Assembly: GCA_016705475.1 (NCBI GenBank) | Contig: JADIYD010000002.1 | Span: forward strand, 1 to 41,182 | Length of the DNA stretch: 41,182 bases | Direction of reading: 5' to 3' | Source: Betaproteobacteria bacterium | GTDB lineage: Bacteria; Pseudomonadota; Gammaproteobacteria; Burkholderiales; Rhodocyclaceae | Shown: positions 30,545 through 39,029 of the stretch, one piece after another | Layout: every line of letters begins with the position of its first letter | Numbering within the stretch: the first letter of the stretch is position 1 | Translations under genes and position numbers: made by a program | Notes under the pieces: generated by a model | The model's database searches: none | What the model was told of the DNA's origin: nothing | The model's input: only the letters and a program-made list of their open reading frames with translations

Positions 30545-32425
30545 CTACATGCACTCTCCACGCAGACCTGCCACGATTGCCCGCAGCTGCGCCGGCCCGG
30601 CTTCTTCTGCGACGACCGGAACGCCAACGCGCAAAACTATCTTCGAGAATAGGCCACGCCGGAACGGCGTTTTCATCGCCTTGCCATCGATGCGCGAGAA
30701 GTAGCTGCCCCACAGACCGCTCAGCGCCATCGGCACGACAGGCACCGGGTTGGCTTTGAGAATGCGCGTGATGCCCGGACGAAAAGCCTGTAACGCACCG
30801 TCGCGGGTGATCTGGCCTTCGGGGAAGATGCCGACAAGATCGCCGTTGGCCAAGGCCTTGCTGACCTCGGCGAAGGCCGCTTCCATCATCGCCGGGTCTT
30901 CCCGCGCCGGGGCGATGGGAATGGCACCGCAATGGCGGAAGATGAAGCCGAGGAGCGGCGTCTGGAAAATACGGTGATCCATGACGAAACGAATCGGCCG
31001 CGGCGAGGCGCCCATGATCACGACGGCATCGGCGAAGCTGACATGGTTGGCGACGAGCACGGCAGCGCCTTCTGCAGGGATGTGCTCCAGCCCCGTGCTG
31101 CGTAGCCGATACACAGCCTTGACCAGCAGCCAGGCCATGAAGCGAAGCAGGAATTCCGGCACCAGGCCGTAAATGTAGATCGCCACCACCGCGTTGAGCA
31201 GCGCAGCCAGGGCGAACAGCGCAGGCATCGACAGCCCGGCACCGAGCAGACTGGCCGCCCCGAGCGCCCCGACGACCATGAACAGCGCATTGAGGATATT
31301 GTTGGCGGCGATGATGCGCGCCCGATGATCGGGCGAGCTGCGCAACTGGACCAGCGCGTACATCGGGACGATGAAGAAGCCGCCAAAAACGCCGAGCATC
31401 ATGAGGTCGAACAACACGCGCCAGATGGCCGGGATGCTGAGCAATGCGAGGAGTTCGTGCGGCGTCGTGCCGACCAGACCAACCGGCGAGGCGAAATACA
31501 GATCCAGCCCGAACAGAGTGAGGCCGATGGAGCCGAAAGGCACCAGGCCGATTTCGACATGCTTGCCCGACATGCGCTCGCAGAGCATCGAGCCGATGCC
31601 GATGCCGACCGTGAAGGTGGCCAGCAACATCGTCACTGCCGACTCGCCGCCACCGAGCACGAAACGGGCGTAGGCCGGAAACTGGGCGAGAAAGAGTGCA
31701 CCATAAAGCCAGAACCACGAGATGCCGAGGATGGACAGGAAGACCGTGCGGTTCTGCCGGGCGAAGGCGATGTTGCGCCAGGTTTCGGAGAAGGGATTGA
31801 GGTTGATCGTCAGATCCGGCACCGGCGGCGGCGCGGCAGGGATACCCCGGCTGCTCACGTAGCCGGCGGCGGCGACGACGAAACCGCCGAGCGCGATGAG
31901 GGCAGGATGGTCGACCGAGCCGGCCAGTATGCCGCCAGCCAGCGTGCCGATCAGGATGGCGACAAACGTCCCGGCCTCGATCAGCGCATTGCCGCCGATC
32001 AGTTCATCGCTGTGCAGATGCTGCGGCATGATCGCGTACTTGACCGGCCCGAACAGCGTCGAATGACAGCCAAGCAGGAACAGCGCCCCCATGAGCACGG
32101 GCAGGCTGTGCAGAAAGAAGCCGACAGCGGCAATGCCCATGATGAGCATTTCCAGCACCTTGACGAGGCGAGCCAGCATGGCCTTGTCGTACTTGTCAGC
32201 GAGTTGCCCAGCCGTCGCCGAAAACAGGAAAAAGGGCAGGATGAAAATCCCCGCCGCCATATTGGCCAGCAGGCCCGGCGACAGCGTCGTCCATTGCGCC
32301 GACTGGAACGTGAGCAGGACGACGAGCGCGTTCTTGAACAGGTTGTCGTTGAACGCGCCGAGAAACTGCGTGACAAAGAAAGGCGCAAAACGCCGGGTCT
32401 TCAGGAGTCCGAACTGACCGCTCAT
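30545..32425 (-). CDS. MFS lysophospholipid-transporter-like / PlsC acyltransferase fusion
   Basis: A 626-residue inner-membrane protein with two parts. Residues about 1-410 are a 12-TM major facilitator like LplT (MSGQFGLLKTRRFAPFFVTQ, FLGAFNDNLFKNALVVLLTF). Residues about 425-626 are a glycerolipid acyltransferase with the HxxxxD motif (LVANHVSFADAVVIMG) and the substrate motif FPEGQITRDG. In enterobacteria LplT and Aas are separate: the transporter flips lysophospholipid and Aas re-acylates it. Larger fusions that also carry an acyl-ACP synthetase exist. Here the synthetase part is absent, so acyl donors must come from elsewhere. The gene ends 9 bp from the convergent GGDEF gene, with no clear terminator between. 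Confidence 0.88.
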   Translation of the reverse strand: MSGQFGLLKTRRFAPFFVTQFLGAFNDNLFKNALVVLLTFQSAQWTTLSPGLLANMAAGIFILPFFLFSATAGQLADKYDKAMLARLVKVLEMLIMGIAAVGFFLHSLPVLMGALFLLGCHSTLFGPVKYAIMPQHLHSDELIGGNALIEAGTFVAILIGTLAGGILAGSVDHPALIALGGFVVAAAGYVSSRGIPAAPPPVPDLTINLNPFSETWRNIAFARQNRTVFLSILGISWFWLYGALFLAQFPAYARFVLGGGESAVTMLLATFTVGIGIGSMLCERMSGKHVEIGLVPFGSIGLTLFGLDLYFASPVGLVGTTPHELLALLSIPAIWRVLFDLMMLGVFGGFFIVPMYALVQLRSSPDHRARIIAANNILNALFMVVGALGAASLLGAGLSMPALFALAALLNAVVAIYIYGLVPEFLLRFMAWLLVKAVYRLRSTGLEHIPAEGAAVLVANHVSFADAVVIMGASPRPIRFVMDHRIFQTPLLGFIFRHCGAIPIAPAREDPAMMEAAFAEVSKALANGDLVGIFPEGQITRDGALQAFRPGITRILKANPVPVVPMALSGLWGSYFSRIDGKAMKTPFRRGLFSKIVLRVGVPVVAEEAGPAQLRAIVAGLRGECM

Positions 32426-32547
32426 GGCACAGGGCAGGCAAAAAGAAAGAGAACGAAATTCATGCCCGGGATTCTATGCGAGCAAGTCGCTAAAATGACC
32501 AATCGCCTGCCGCTGCTGCGGTCGACTGCTCAAGAAAGCCAAAAACG

Positions 32548-33435
32548 ATGCGCCCCTCCCGCTCCGAGTATCTCGATTTGCCCGATGTCCGCCTCCACAT
32601 CCGCCGCTGGGGCAATCCCGACGCGCCCATGCTTTTCCTGCTGCACGGCTGGATGGACGTTTCGGCCTCCTTCCAGTTCGTCGTCGATGAACTGGCGAAG
32701 GACTGGAACATCATTGCCCCCGATTGGCGCGGCTTCGGCAATTCGGAATGGCTGAGGCGGCCCTACTTTTTTGCCGAGCACATCGGCGACCTGGAAGCCA
32801 TCGTCGACCGCTACGCGCCGGACGGCAAGGTAAAACTGGTCGGCCACAGCATGGGCGGCATCCTTTCCTGCCTGTATGCCGGCATCCGGCCCGAACGCGT
32901 CGAGAGCGTGGTGTCGCTGGAAGGTTTCGGCATTGCGCCGACCACATCCGACATGGCGCCCGAGCGCTATGGGCAGTGGCTCGGTGCCCTCAAGAAACCG
33001 CCGCGCATGCACGCCTACGCGGACCGCGCTGCTTTTGCCCGCCGCCTGATGCATACCGACCGCTTCCTGACGGCCGAGCGCGCCGAGTTCCTGGCCAAGC
33101 ATCTGGCCCGCGTTGGCGATGGTGAAAACAGGGCCGGCCTTCGCCACCACGGCATCATCTGGAACGGGGACCCGTGGCACAAGGCACCGGCGCCCTACCT
33201 GTTCCGGCTCGAAGAATCGATGGCGATCTGGCGGCAGATCACCTGCCCGGTGCTCTGGGTGGCTGGGCGGCAATCCTGGGTCATTCGCGATTTCGGCCAG
33301 CGGCCGGGCGACTGGGAAGCGCGTCAGGCCTGCTTCGCCAATGTCCGCGAAGAATGGGTCGATCAGGCCGACCACATGTTGCACCACGATCAACCGGCTG
33401 AGGTAGCGCGCATCGTCGAGGCGTTTATCGGCTGA
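32548..33435 (+). CDS. Alpha/beta hydrolase
   Basis: A 295-residue alpha/beta-hydrolase-fold enzyme, substrate unknown. It shows the oxyanion-hole motif LLHGWMDVSASF (about 31-42), DWRGFGNSEW (about 61-70) and the nucleophile elbow GHSMGG (Ser, about residue 100); the catalytic His is probably the one in DQADHMLHHDQP near the C-terminus (about 271-282). No signal peptide. The start at 32548 gives MRPSRSEYLDLPDVRLHIRR; the upstream region has only a weak purine stretch. It is divergent from the MFS-acyltransferase gene across a 122-bp gap and is followed by dispersed repeat copy 6 and a hairpin terminator. Confidence 0.85.
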   Translation: MRPSRSEYLDLPDVRLHIRRWGNPDAPMLFLLHGWMDVSASFQFVVDELAKDWNIIAPDWRGFGNSEWLRRPYFFAEHIGDLEAIVDRYAPDGKVKLVGHSMGGILSCLYAGIRPERVESVVSLEGFGIAPTTSDMAPERYGQWLGALKKPPRMHAYADRAAFARRLMHTDRFLTAERAEFLAKHLARVGDGENRAGLRHHGIIWNGDPWHKAPAPYLFRLEESMAIWRQITCPVLWVAGRQSWVIRDFGQRPGDWEARQACFANVREEWVDQADHMLHHDQPAEVARIVEAFIG

Positions 33436-33446
33436 TTTGGGTGAAT

Positions 33447-33485
33447 CCCACGGTCAACCGGAAAAATGGGCCAAAAATGAAAAAA
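33447..33485 (+). repeat. Dispersed repeat copy 6
   Basis: CCCACGGTCAACCGG, then AAAAATGGGCCAAAAATGAAAA. It starts 12 nt after the hydrolase stop codon and runs straight into the terminator hairpin. Best match to the inferred consensus. Confidence 0.8.
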
Positions 33486-33504
33486 GCCGGGAAACCCCGG
33501 CTTT
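33476..33504 (-). terminator. Convergent terminator for the small membrane ORF and hydrolase
   Basis: AAAGCCGGG (33483-33491) pairs with CCCGGCTTT (33496-33504) around AAAC. The minus-strand reading gives a T-rich tail; the hairpin can also end transcription from the plus strand. It lies 20 nt after the 33-residue ORF's stop. Confidence 0.85.
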
Positions 33505-33523
33505 CAGCAAAGACTGTGCAGTC

Positions 33524-33625
33524 TTAGTGGTAGGCCGACTTCGAAGCCAGCTTGGCCGCCATGAAGCAGGCCAGACCCAGAATAACCACGGTGAAGGTGA
33601 TGCCGACGTAAGAGAGTTCTTCCAT
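33524..33625 (-). CDS. 33-residue single-pass membrane protein
   Basis: I do not recognise a named family. The product starts MEELSYVGITFTVVILGLAC and ends FMAAKLASKSAYH: a short acidic N-terminus, one hydrophobic helix (about residues 7-24) and a basic C-terminus, the design of small regulatory subunits of membrane complexes or transporters. ATG 33625 is preceded by GCGAGG at a suitable distance (about 8 nt). The ORF ends 20 nt before a strong terminator in the same direction, and nothing else fills this 215-bp interval. It lies 115 nt downstream of acuI on the same strand, so it could be the last gene of the MFS-acuI transcript or have its own promoter. The longer same-frame ORF from 33739 lacks a good ribosome site. 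Confidence 0.6.
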   Translation of the reverse strand: MEELSYVGITFTVVILGLACFMAAKLASKSAYH

Positions 33626-33739
33626 TGTTGCCTCGCAGGAGTTGAAGTTAAAAACCACGCGATAAGACAGCAGCACTCCGGAAAGTTCCCGTTCGGCAAA
33701 AATATTTTGTGCGGCGCAACAAATCGCTGATGCAAGCAA

Positions 33740-34723
33740 TCAGCGATTTACATCCACAACAACGCGACCACGCACCTTGCCCTCCATCAACAGCGCCGCC
33801 GTCGGGATGGCTTCAGCCAGCGAGACTTCGTGCGTGATCAGCGCCAGCTTGGCCGCATCGAGGTCGCGCCCCAGCCGCTGCCATGCCACCAGCCGATCAG
33901 GACGCGGACACATCACGCTGTCCACACCGACCAGGGTCACGCCGCGCAGAATGAAAGGCGCCACCGACGATGGAAAATCCATGCCGCCAGCCAGCCCGCA
34001 GGCGGTCACGACACCGCGATATTTCGTCGTTGCGCAGATGTTGGCCAGCGTATGTGAGCCGACGACATCAACCGCCCCCGCCCAGCGCTCCTTGCCCAGC
34101 GGCTTGCCGGGCGCCGAAAAGGCGCTGCGATCAAGCAACTCGGCCGCGCCGAGCTGCTTGAGGAAATCCGCTTCTTCCGGCCGGCCACTGACCGCGACGA
34201 CGGTGTAGCCAAGCTTGCTCAGCACCGCGATGGCGACGCTACCGACCCCACCCGCTGCACCGGTGACGACGATCTCGCCATCCGTTGGCTTGACGCCCTG
34301 CTTTTCCAGCGCCAGCACGCACAACATGGCCGTGTAGCCCGCCGTACCGATGGCCACAGCCTGCTTTTCGGAGAAAGCCGCCGGCAGCGGCACCAGCCAG
34401 TCACCCTTGAGCCGCGCCTTCTGGGCCAGCCCGCCCCAATGCGTTTCACCGACGCCCCAGCCATTGAGCACGACGCGGTCGCCGGCCTTGTAGTCGGCGT
34501 GGCTGCTGCTTTCAACGGTACCGGCGATGTCGATGCCCGGCACCATCGGGAACTTGCGAACGACCGGCCCCTTGCCGGTAATCGCCAGCCCGTCCTTGTA
34601 GTTGAGCGATGAATAGTCGACGCGAACCGTCACGTCGCCTTCCGGCAGCTGGCTGTCGTCGATGTCCTGCACCGAGGCGCGGTAACCGGCATCATCCTTC
34701 TCGATCAGAATTCCCTTGAACAT
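33740..34723 (-). CDS. acuI: Acrylyl-CoA reductase (NADPH), AcuI/YhdH family
   Basis: Medium-chain dehydrogenase/reductase of the quinone-oxidoreductase type that reduces acrylyl-CoA to propionyl-CoA and thereby removes a toxic electrophile. The 327-residue frame starts MFKGILIEKDDAGYRASVQD (ATG 34723, GGAGAG about 8 nt upstream). It has the N-terminal GroES-like domain (LNYKDGLAITGKGPVVRKFP, VPGIDIAGTV, DRVVLNGWGVGE) and the nucleotide-binding GAAGGVGSVAIAVLSKLGY (about 155-173), lacking zinc ligands as in AcuI/YhdH. It lies 13 nt after the MFS transporter gene, so the two form an operon. The ORF could be extended upstream, but that would overlap the MFS stop without a ribosome site. Confidence 0.9.
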   Translation of the reverse strand: MFKGILIEKDDAGYRASVQDIDDSQLPEGDVTVRVDYSSLNYKDGLAITGKGPVVRKFPMVPGIDIAGTVESSSHADYKAGDRVVLNGWGVGETHWGGLAQKARLKGDWLVPLPAAFSEKQAVAIGTAGYTAMLCVLALEKQGVKPTDGEIVVTGAAGGVGSVAIAVLSKLGYTVVAVSGRPEEADFLKQLGAAELLDRSAFSAPGKPLGKERWAGAVDVVGSHTLANICATTKYRGVVTACGLAGGMDFPSSVAPFILRGVTLVGVDSVMCPRPDRLVAWQRLGRDLDAAKLALITHEVSLAEAIPTAALLMEGKVRGRVVVDVNR

Positions 34724-34736
34724 CGCGTCTCTCCAT

Positions 34737-35933
34737 TTAAGTTTGTACGCCGGGCACCAGTAGGGCGTCCCGCTTTTCGACAAATTTCAGTATAACCAAG
34801 AGCACGACGCCGACCACCATGACGCCAGCCGCAATGGTCAGTCCGATCGAATAATTGCCGAGCCGCGTCGCCAGCCAGCCGACGATGGCCGGCCCGATAA
34901 TCTGCGCCACACCGTACGAAAGCGTCATCTTGCCCATCATCTTGGCCGGCCGCGTCGGGTAGTAGCGCCCGGCCATGGTCAATACCAGACTGACCATGCC
35001 GATGAAGGTTCCACCAAAGAGCAGGGCGCCGAAAATGGTGGCAAACAGCCCACCCACCGCCACCGGCAGGGCTATCCCGACGATCTGCAGCACAGCGGCG
35101 AGGATCAGTGCATTGATATCGCCGGTATAGCGCGCGATCAGATCCCAGTTGAAGGCGGCCGGCGTTGCTGCCAGACCAATGGCCAGAAAAGCCAGCGCCC
35201 CTTGCCCGGCCAGGCCGGGCAGGCCATCAACAATGGCGACGATGAAGGTGGCGCTGATGACGTAACCAAAACCGGCACAGAAGTAGGACGCCATGAAGAT
35301 GCCGAGAAACAGGCGGCTCGGCGGGTTGTCGTGCATGGGGGCGCCGCTCTTCGTCAGCGGGCTGGTATCGGGCGCCGGCAGCCAGGCCAGCGCCGGCACG
35401 ATGAGCAGACAGGCGAGCGCCGAAAAGGCAAACCACTGCTCGCGCCAGTCGAGCGAGCCGCTCATCAGCCACACCGCGATGGCACAACCGGAAATCCCCA
35501 GCCCGATGCCGCCAAAATGGATGCCCAGTTCCGGCCGGTGGTTATGGCGAATCAGCCAGTTGAGAATAAGCCCGGTGCCGAGCAGCATGCCGGCTGCGCT
35601 GGAGAGGCCGGCGATGAAGCGCGAGGCCATCCAGACCAGCGGATCGGCCGTCAGGCCCATCATCACCGTGCTCAGAATGGCGACGACCAGGCCAATCCGG
35701 TACAGCTTGTCCTTGAGCACCAGATCACTGATCAGCGACGCCGTCAGTGCCCCGCACAGGTAGCCGGCGTAATTGAACGCTGCCAGCCAGCCGGCCTCGG
35801 CCAGCCCGAGGCCGGCCTGTTGCTGCATGACCGGCAGCAACGGCGTGTAGGCAAAACGGGCAACACCGAAGGTCAGCAGCAAGCTGAATATTCCGGCGCC
35901 CAGCACCTTGAAGCGTTCTCTCTGTGAGTTCAT
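34737..35933 (-). CDS. YbfB/YjiJ-family MFS transporter
   Basis: Inner-membrane facilitator of 398 residues with about 12 TM helices; substrate unknown. It begins MNSQRERFKVLGAGIFSLLL at ATG 35933 with a GGGGAC purine stretch 8-10 nt upstream. It contains FGVARFAYTPLLPVMQQQAG, typical of the YbfB/YjiJ family, and a conserved GG in FGGIGLGISGCAIAVWL. It is divergent from a LysR-type regulator gene across about 100 bp that contains a perfect palindrome, suggesting that the regulator controls this operon. Co-transcription with acuI hints that the carried compound might be a short carboxylate, which is only inference. Confidence 0.88.
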   Translation of the reverse strand: MNSQRERFKVLGAGIFSLLLTFGVARFAYTPLLPVMQQQAGLGLAEAGWLAAFNYAGYLCGALTASLISDLVLKDKLYRIGLVVAILSTVMMGLTADPLVWMASRFIAGLSSAAGMLLGTGLILNWLIRHNHRPELGIHFGGIGLGISGCAIAVWLMSGSLDWREQWFAFSALACLLIVPALAWLPAPDTSPLTKSGAPMHDNPPSRLFLGIFMASYFCAGFGYVISATFIVAIVDGLPGLAGQGALAFLAIGLAATPAAFNWDLIARYTGDINALILAAVLQIVGIALPVAVGGLFATIFGALLFGGTFIGMVSLVLTMAGRYYPTRPAKMMGKMTLSYGVAQIIGPAIVGWLATRLGNYSIGLTIAAGVMVVGVVLLVILKFVEKRDALLVPGVQT

Positions 35934-35986
35934 GGGATGTCCCCTTGTTATTGGTGGACGAACAATAAACAGAGTAAAGTATCCGT

Positions 35987-35999
35987 ACAAATGATTTGT
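35987..35999. promoter_or_regulatory. Palindrome in MFS/LysR intergenic region, candidate LysR operator
   Basis: ACAAAT-G-ATTTGT is a perfect 13-bp palindrome about 33 bp upstream of the LysR start and 54 bp upstream of the MFS start. Divergent LysR arrangements usually place the regulator's site in this position. No biochemical evidence in the sequence itself. Confidence 0.5.
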
Positions 36000-36032
36000 T
36001 TAGAACGCACCATTCTTGTTTTGAGATAACCC

Positions 36033-36899
36033 ATGGAACTCGTCGCCCTCCGCACCTTTCAGGCTGTCGTCGAAGAAGGCGGCATCCTCGCCGCCTCGCG
36101 CAAGCTCAACACCGTGCAGTCCAACGTCACCGGCCGCATCCGCCGGCTGGAAGAGGAGCTCGGCGCCGAACTCTTCATCCGCAAGGGCCGCGGCCTCGAA
36201 CTCGCCCCGTCGGGCAAGGTGCTGCTCGATTACGCCCGCCGCATGCTCATGCTTGAACGCCAGACGGCCAGTGCCATCCGGCAGGTCGGCGAAAGCGCCG
36301 GCGAACTGCGCATCGGTGCCATGGAAACCTTCGCCGCCCTGCACCTGCCGAGCGCCCTCAAAGCCGTGCGCGCCGAACACCCCGGTCTTGAGCTTCGCGT
36401 ATCGACCGACACGACCAGCACGCTGACCGGCAAGGTGCTCGACCACAAGCTCGACTGCGCCTTCGTTGCCGGCCCGGTCATCCACCCCGACCTGACTTTC
36501 GATGAACTGGTCGTTGAAGAACTGGTGCAGATTCATGCCGCCGGCACCGACCCGGTATTGCTGCCACTCATCCTCTTCCGCGAGGGCTGCGCCTACCGCA
36601 CGCGTGCCATTGCCTGGCAACGCGCTCAAGGCCACGCCGTTGCGGACGCGATGGAATTCGGTACGCTCGAAGGCATCCTCGGCTGTATTGCCGTCGGCCT
36701 CGGCTGGACGCTGATGCCCCGCCGCGTGGTGGAGCAATCAAGCCATGCGGCCGATCTGGTCATCGAAACGCTGCCCGGTGAATTCAGTCTGGTGCCGACA
36801 GGGATGATTCATCTGCGCGAAGCCGCACCGATGGCCGCCTTGAAAACACTTTGCGACGGCATCACCACGTCGGCAAACAGGAAGCGCAGCCGAGGCTAG
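36033..36899 (+). CDS. LysR-type transcriptional regulator
   Basis: A 288-residue regulator. An N-terminal winged helix-turn-helix (MELVALRTFQAVVEEGGILA, then ASRKLNTVQSNVTGRIRRLE and LGAELFIRKGRGLELAPSGK) is followed by the linker helix and the two-lobed effector-binding domain (GELRIGAMETFAALHLPSAL to FGTLEGILGCIAVGLGWTLM). Length and layout are those of full-length LysR proteins. Encoded divergently from the MFS-acuI operon, which is the obvious target; family members usually also repress their own gene. A related regulator is commonly found beside YbfB-type transporters. Effector not known. Confidence 0.93.
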   Translation: MELVALRTFQAVVEEGGILAASRKLNTVQSNVTGRIRRLEEELGAELFIRKGRGLELAPSGKVLLDYARRMLMLERQTASAIRQVGESAGELRIGAMETFAALHLPSALKAVRAEHPGLELRVSTDTTSTLTGKVLDHKLDCAFVAGPVIHPDLTFDELVVEELVQIHAAGTDPVLLPLILFREGCAYRTRAIAWQRAQGHAVADAMEFGTLEGILGCIAVGLGWTLMPRRVVEQSSHAADLVIETLPGEFSLVPTGMIHLREAAPMAALKTLCDGITTSANRKRSRG

Positions 36900-36967
36900 G
36901 CGCGCCGAAGACAGTATCAGCCGCAGGGCACGGGGGCGCATCAACTCAAGGGTCGTAGGCCACGCCG

Positions 36968-39019
36968 CTAGGACTTGATCAGCTCTTCCCGCGAGCCCAG
37001 CCAGCGTTTGAGGTGCCGCTCGGCCAGCGCCAAATGCTCGGTCAGCATTTCCTCGGCCACGTTGCGGGCCATTTCGACCAGATCGGCATCCATTTCCAGA
37101 TCGGCGTAGCGCAGGAGCGGCACGCCGCTCTGTCGGGCGCCGACAAACTCGCCGGGGCCGCGAATCTGCAGATCCTGCCGGGCGATCTCAAAGCCGTCGG
37201 TGTTCTCGAAAATGATTTTCAGCCGCTGGCGCGCCACCTCGCCCAAAGGCCCGGCGTAGATCAGGATGCAAGTCGACTCGTACTGGCCGCGACCGACCCG
37301 CCCCCGCAACTGGTGCAGCTGCGACAGACCGAAACGCTCGGCGTGTTCGATGACCATCAGGCTGGCATTCGGTACGTCGACGCCAACTTCGATGACCGTC
37401 GTCGCCACCAGAACGTCGATCTCGCCAGCCGCGAAAGCGGCCATCACCGCCTGCTTTTCGTCGGCTTTCAGGCGGCCATGTACCAATCCCACGGTCAACC
37501 CGGGAAATTGCCCAAAAAGGAACTCGTAGGTTTCCTGTGCCGTCTGCAACTGCAGCGCTTCGGACTCCTCGATCAAGGGGCAAACCCAGTACGCCTGCCG
37601 GCCTTCCTCGACTGCTTTTTTCACGAAACCAACCACATCATCGCGCCGATTGTCGGCGACCAGGCGCGTCTTGATCGGCGTCCGGCCGGGTGGCAGTTCA
37701 TCGAGCACAGTGACATCAAGGTCGGCGTAATAGCTCATGGCCAGCGTGCGCGGAATCGGCGTCGCCGACATCATGAGTTGATGCGGGTTGTCGCCCTTCT
37801 TGCGCAAGGCAAGACGCTGGGCGACGCCGAAACGGTGCTGCTCGTCGACAATGGCCAGCCCGAGTTTGGCGAAATCGACACCGTCCTGAATCAGCGCGTG
37901 CGTACCGACGACCAGCTGCGCTTCGGCTGCCGTCGCCGCCAGCTGCTCGCGTTTGGCCTTGCTTTTCAGGCTGCCCGACAGCCACGCCACCTTGATCCCA
38001 AGCGGGGCCAGCCAGTCCTTCAGTTTCAAATAATGCTGCTCGGCAAGGATTTCCGTCGGCGCCATGAAGGCCGCCTGCCAGCCCGCCGACATGGCCTGAC
38101 ACGCCGCCAGCGCCGCGACGATGGTTTTGCCGGCGCCAACATCGCCCTGCAGCAAACGTTGCATTGGGTAAGGCTGGGCCAGATCGCTGCCAATCTCGGC
38201 CATTGCCCGCACCTGCGCCCCGGTCAGGCCGAAGGGCAGGCTGTCGAGCAGGCGGGCGCCCAGGTCATCCCGCGCGATCAACACCGGCGCGCCCTGTTCG
38301 CGGCGGGCCAGATAAGCGCGACGCAGCGAGAGTTGCTGGGCGAGCACCTCGTCGAATTTGACGCGCCGCCACGCCGGATGATTGCGGGCGTGCAAGGTGT
38401 CGAGATCGGTGCCGGGCGGCGGGGTATGGAGAAAGCGCAGGCTGCGCGCCAGACCCGGCAATTTCAGGCGTTGGCGCACTTCCTCTGGCAGCGTTTCGGA
38501 CATGTCGCCAACCGTCAGCGCCTTGCCGATCAGCTTTTGCAGGGCAGAATTGGCCAATCCTGCGGTCGACGGGTAAATCGGGGTCAATTCCAAAGGCAGC
38601 GGTTCATCGTCGCCAACCTTGCGGAAACGCGGATGCACCATCTCGGCGCCGAAGAAACCGCCGCGCACCTCGCCAAATGCCCGGATGCGCGAACCTTCGC
38701 TGAGTGCGGCCTGCTGATTCGGGTAAAAACTGAAAAAGCGCAGCGTGATCTCGCCGCTCTCGTCGGCCGCCCGTACGATCATCTGCCGGCGCGGCCGGAA
38801 CTGGATTTCGTTGCTTTGCACGACGACTTCGACCTGCACCGGCTCGTTGCCAAAACTCCGGTTGACCGGCGTGATGCGCGTTTCGTCCTCGTAGCGCAGC
38901 GGCAGGTGCACCAGCAAATCGGCCTCGCTATGGAGGCCGATCTTGGCGAGCTTCTTCTGCAGCGCCTCGGAGGCGCGAATGGGCGGAGAAGCCGGGGCTG
39001 ACGCCCCGCTCGTGTTCAT
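36968..39019 (-). CDS. recG: ATP-dependent DNA helicase RecG
   Basis: Helicase that remodels stalled replication forks and branched recombination intermediates. From ATG 39019 the protein has 683 residues (E. coli RecG has 693). An N-terminal OB-fold wedge domain (LLVHLPLRYEDETRITPVNR) precedes helicase domain 1 with Walker A LQGDVGAGKTIVAALAAC (about 290-307) and the DExH-type box IVDEQHRFGVAQR. Domain 2 follows with GLVHGRLKADEKQAVMAAF, VLVATTVIEVGVDVPNASLM and QLRGRVGRGQYESTCILIY. The sequence around FGQFPGLTVGLVHG coincides with a copy of the dispersed repeat of this window. The start is 10 nt after the ridA stop, making a ridA-recG operon; no clear Shine-Dalgarno sequence is seen. Confidence 0.97.
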   Translation of the reverse strand: MNTSGASAPASPPIRASEALQKKLAKIGLHSEADLLVHLPLRYEDETRITPVNRSFGNEPVQVEVVVQSNEIQFRPRRQMIVRAADESGEITLRFFSFYPNQQAALSEGSRIRAFGEVRGGFFGAEMVHPRFRKVGDDEPLPLELTPIYPSTAGLANSALQKLIGKALTVGDMSETLPEEVRQRLKLPGLARSLRFLHTPPPGTDLDTLHARNHPAWRRVKFDEVLAQQLSLRRAYLARREQGAPVLIARDDLGARLLDSLPFGLTGAQVRAMAEIGSDLAQPYPMQRLLQGDVGAGKTIVAALAACQAMSAGWQAAFMAPTEILAEQHYLKLKDWLAPLGIKVAWLSGSLKSKAKREQLAATAAEAQLVVGTHALIQDGVDFAKLGLAIVDEQHRFGVAQRLALRKKGDNPHQLMMSATPIPRTLAMSYYADLDVTVLDELPPGRTPIKTRLVADNRRDDVVGFVKKAVEEGRQAYWVCPLIEESEALQLQTAQETYEFLFGQFPGLTVGLVHGRLKADEKQAVMAAFAAGEIDVLVATTVIEVGVDVPNASLMVIEHAERFGLSQLHQLRGRVGRGQYESTCILIYAGPLGEVARQRLKIIFENTDGFEIARQDLQIRGPGEFVGARQSGVPLLRYADLEMDADLVEMARNVAEEMLTEHLALAERHLKRWLGSREELIKS
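37487..37523 (+). repeat. Dispersed-repeat-like sequence inside recG (copy 7)
   Basis: CCCACGGTCAACCCGGG, then AAATTGCCCAAAAAGGAAC, matches the dispersed repeat at most positions over about 35 bp. It is antisense to recG; on the coding strand it specifies QFPGLTVG. RecG shows no extra residues here compared with the usual spacing before GLVHGR, so it is not a simple insertion. Confidence 0.5.
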
Positions 39020-39029
39020 CGGGCGATAA

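Noticed and set aside
38860..38885. Further partial match to the dispersed repeat in recG (CCGGTTGACCGG)
   Set aside because: Only the central GGTCAACCGG-type core matches; the A-rich second block is absent, so chance is likely.
37013..39001. 662-codon plus-strand frame opposite recG
   Set aside because: Mirror of recG codon bias (rich in Arg, Gln, His); recG motifs on the minus strand are unmistakable.
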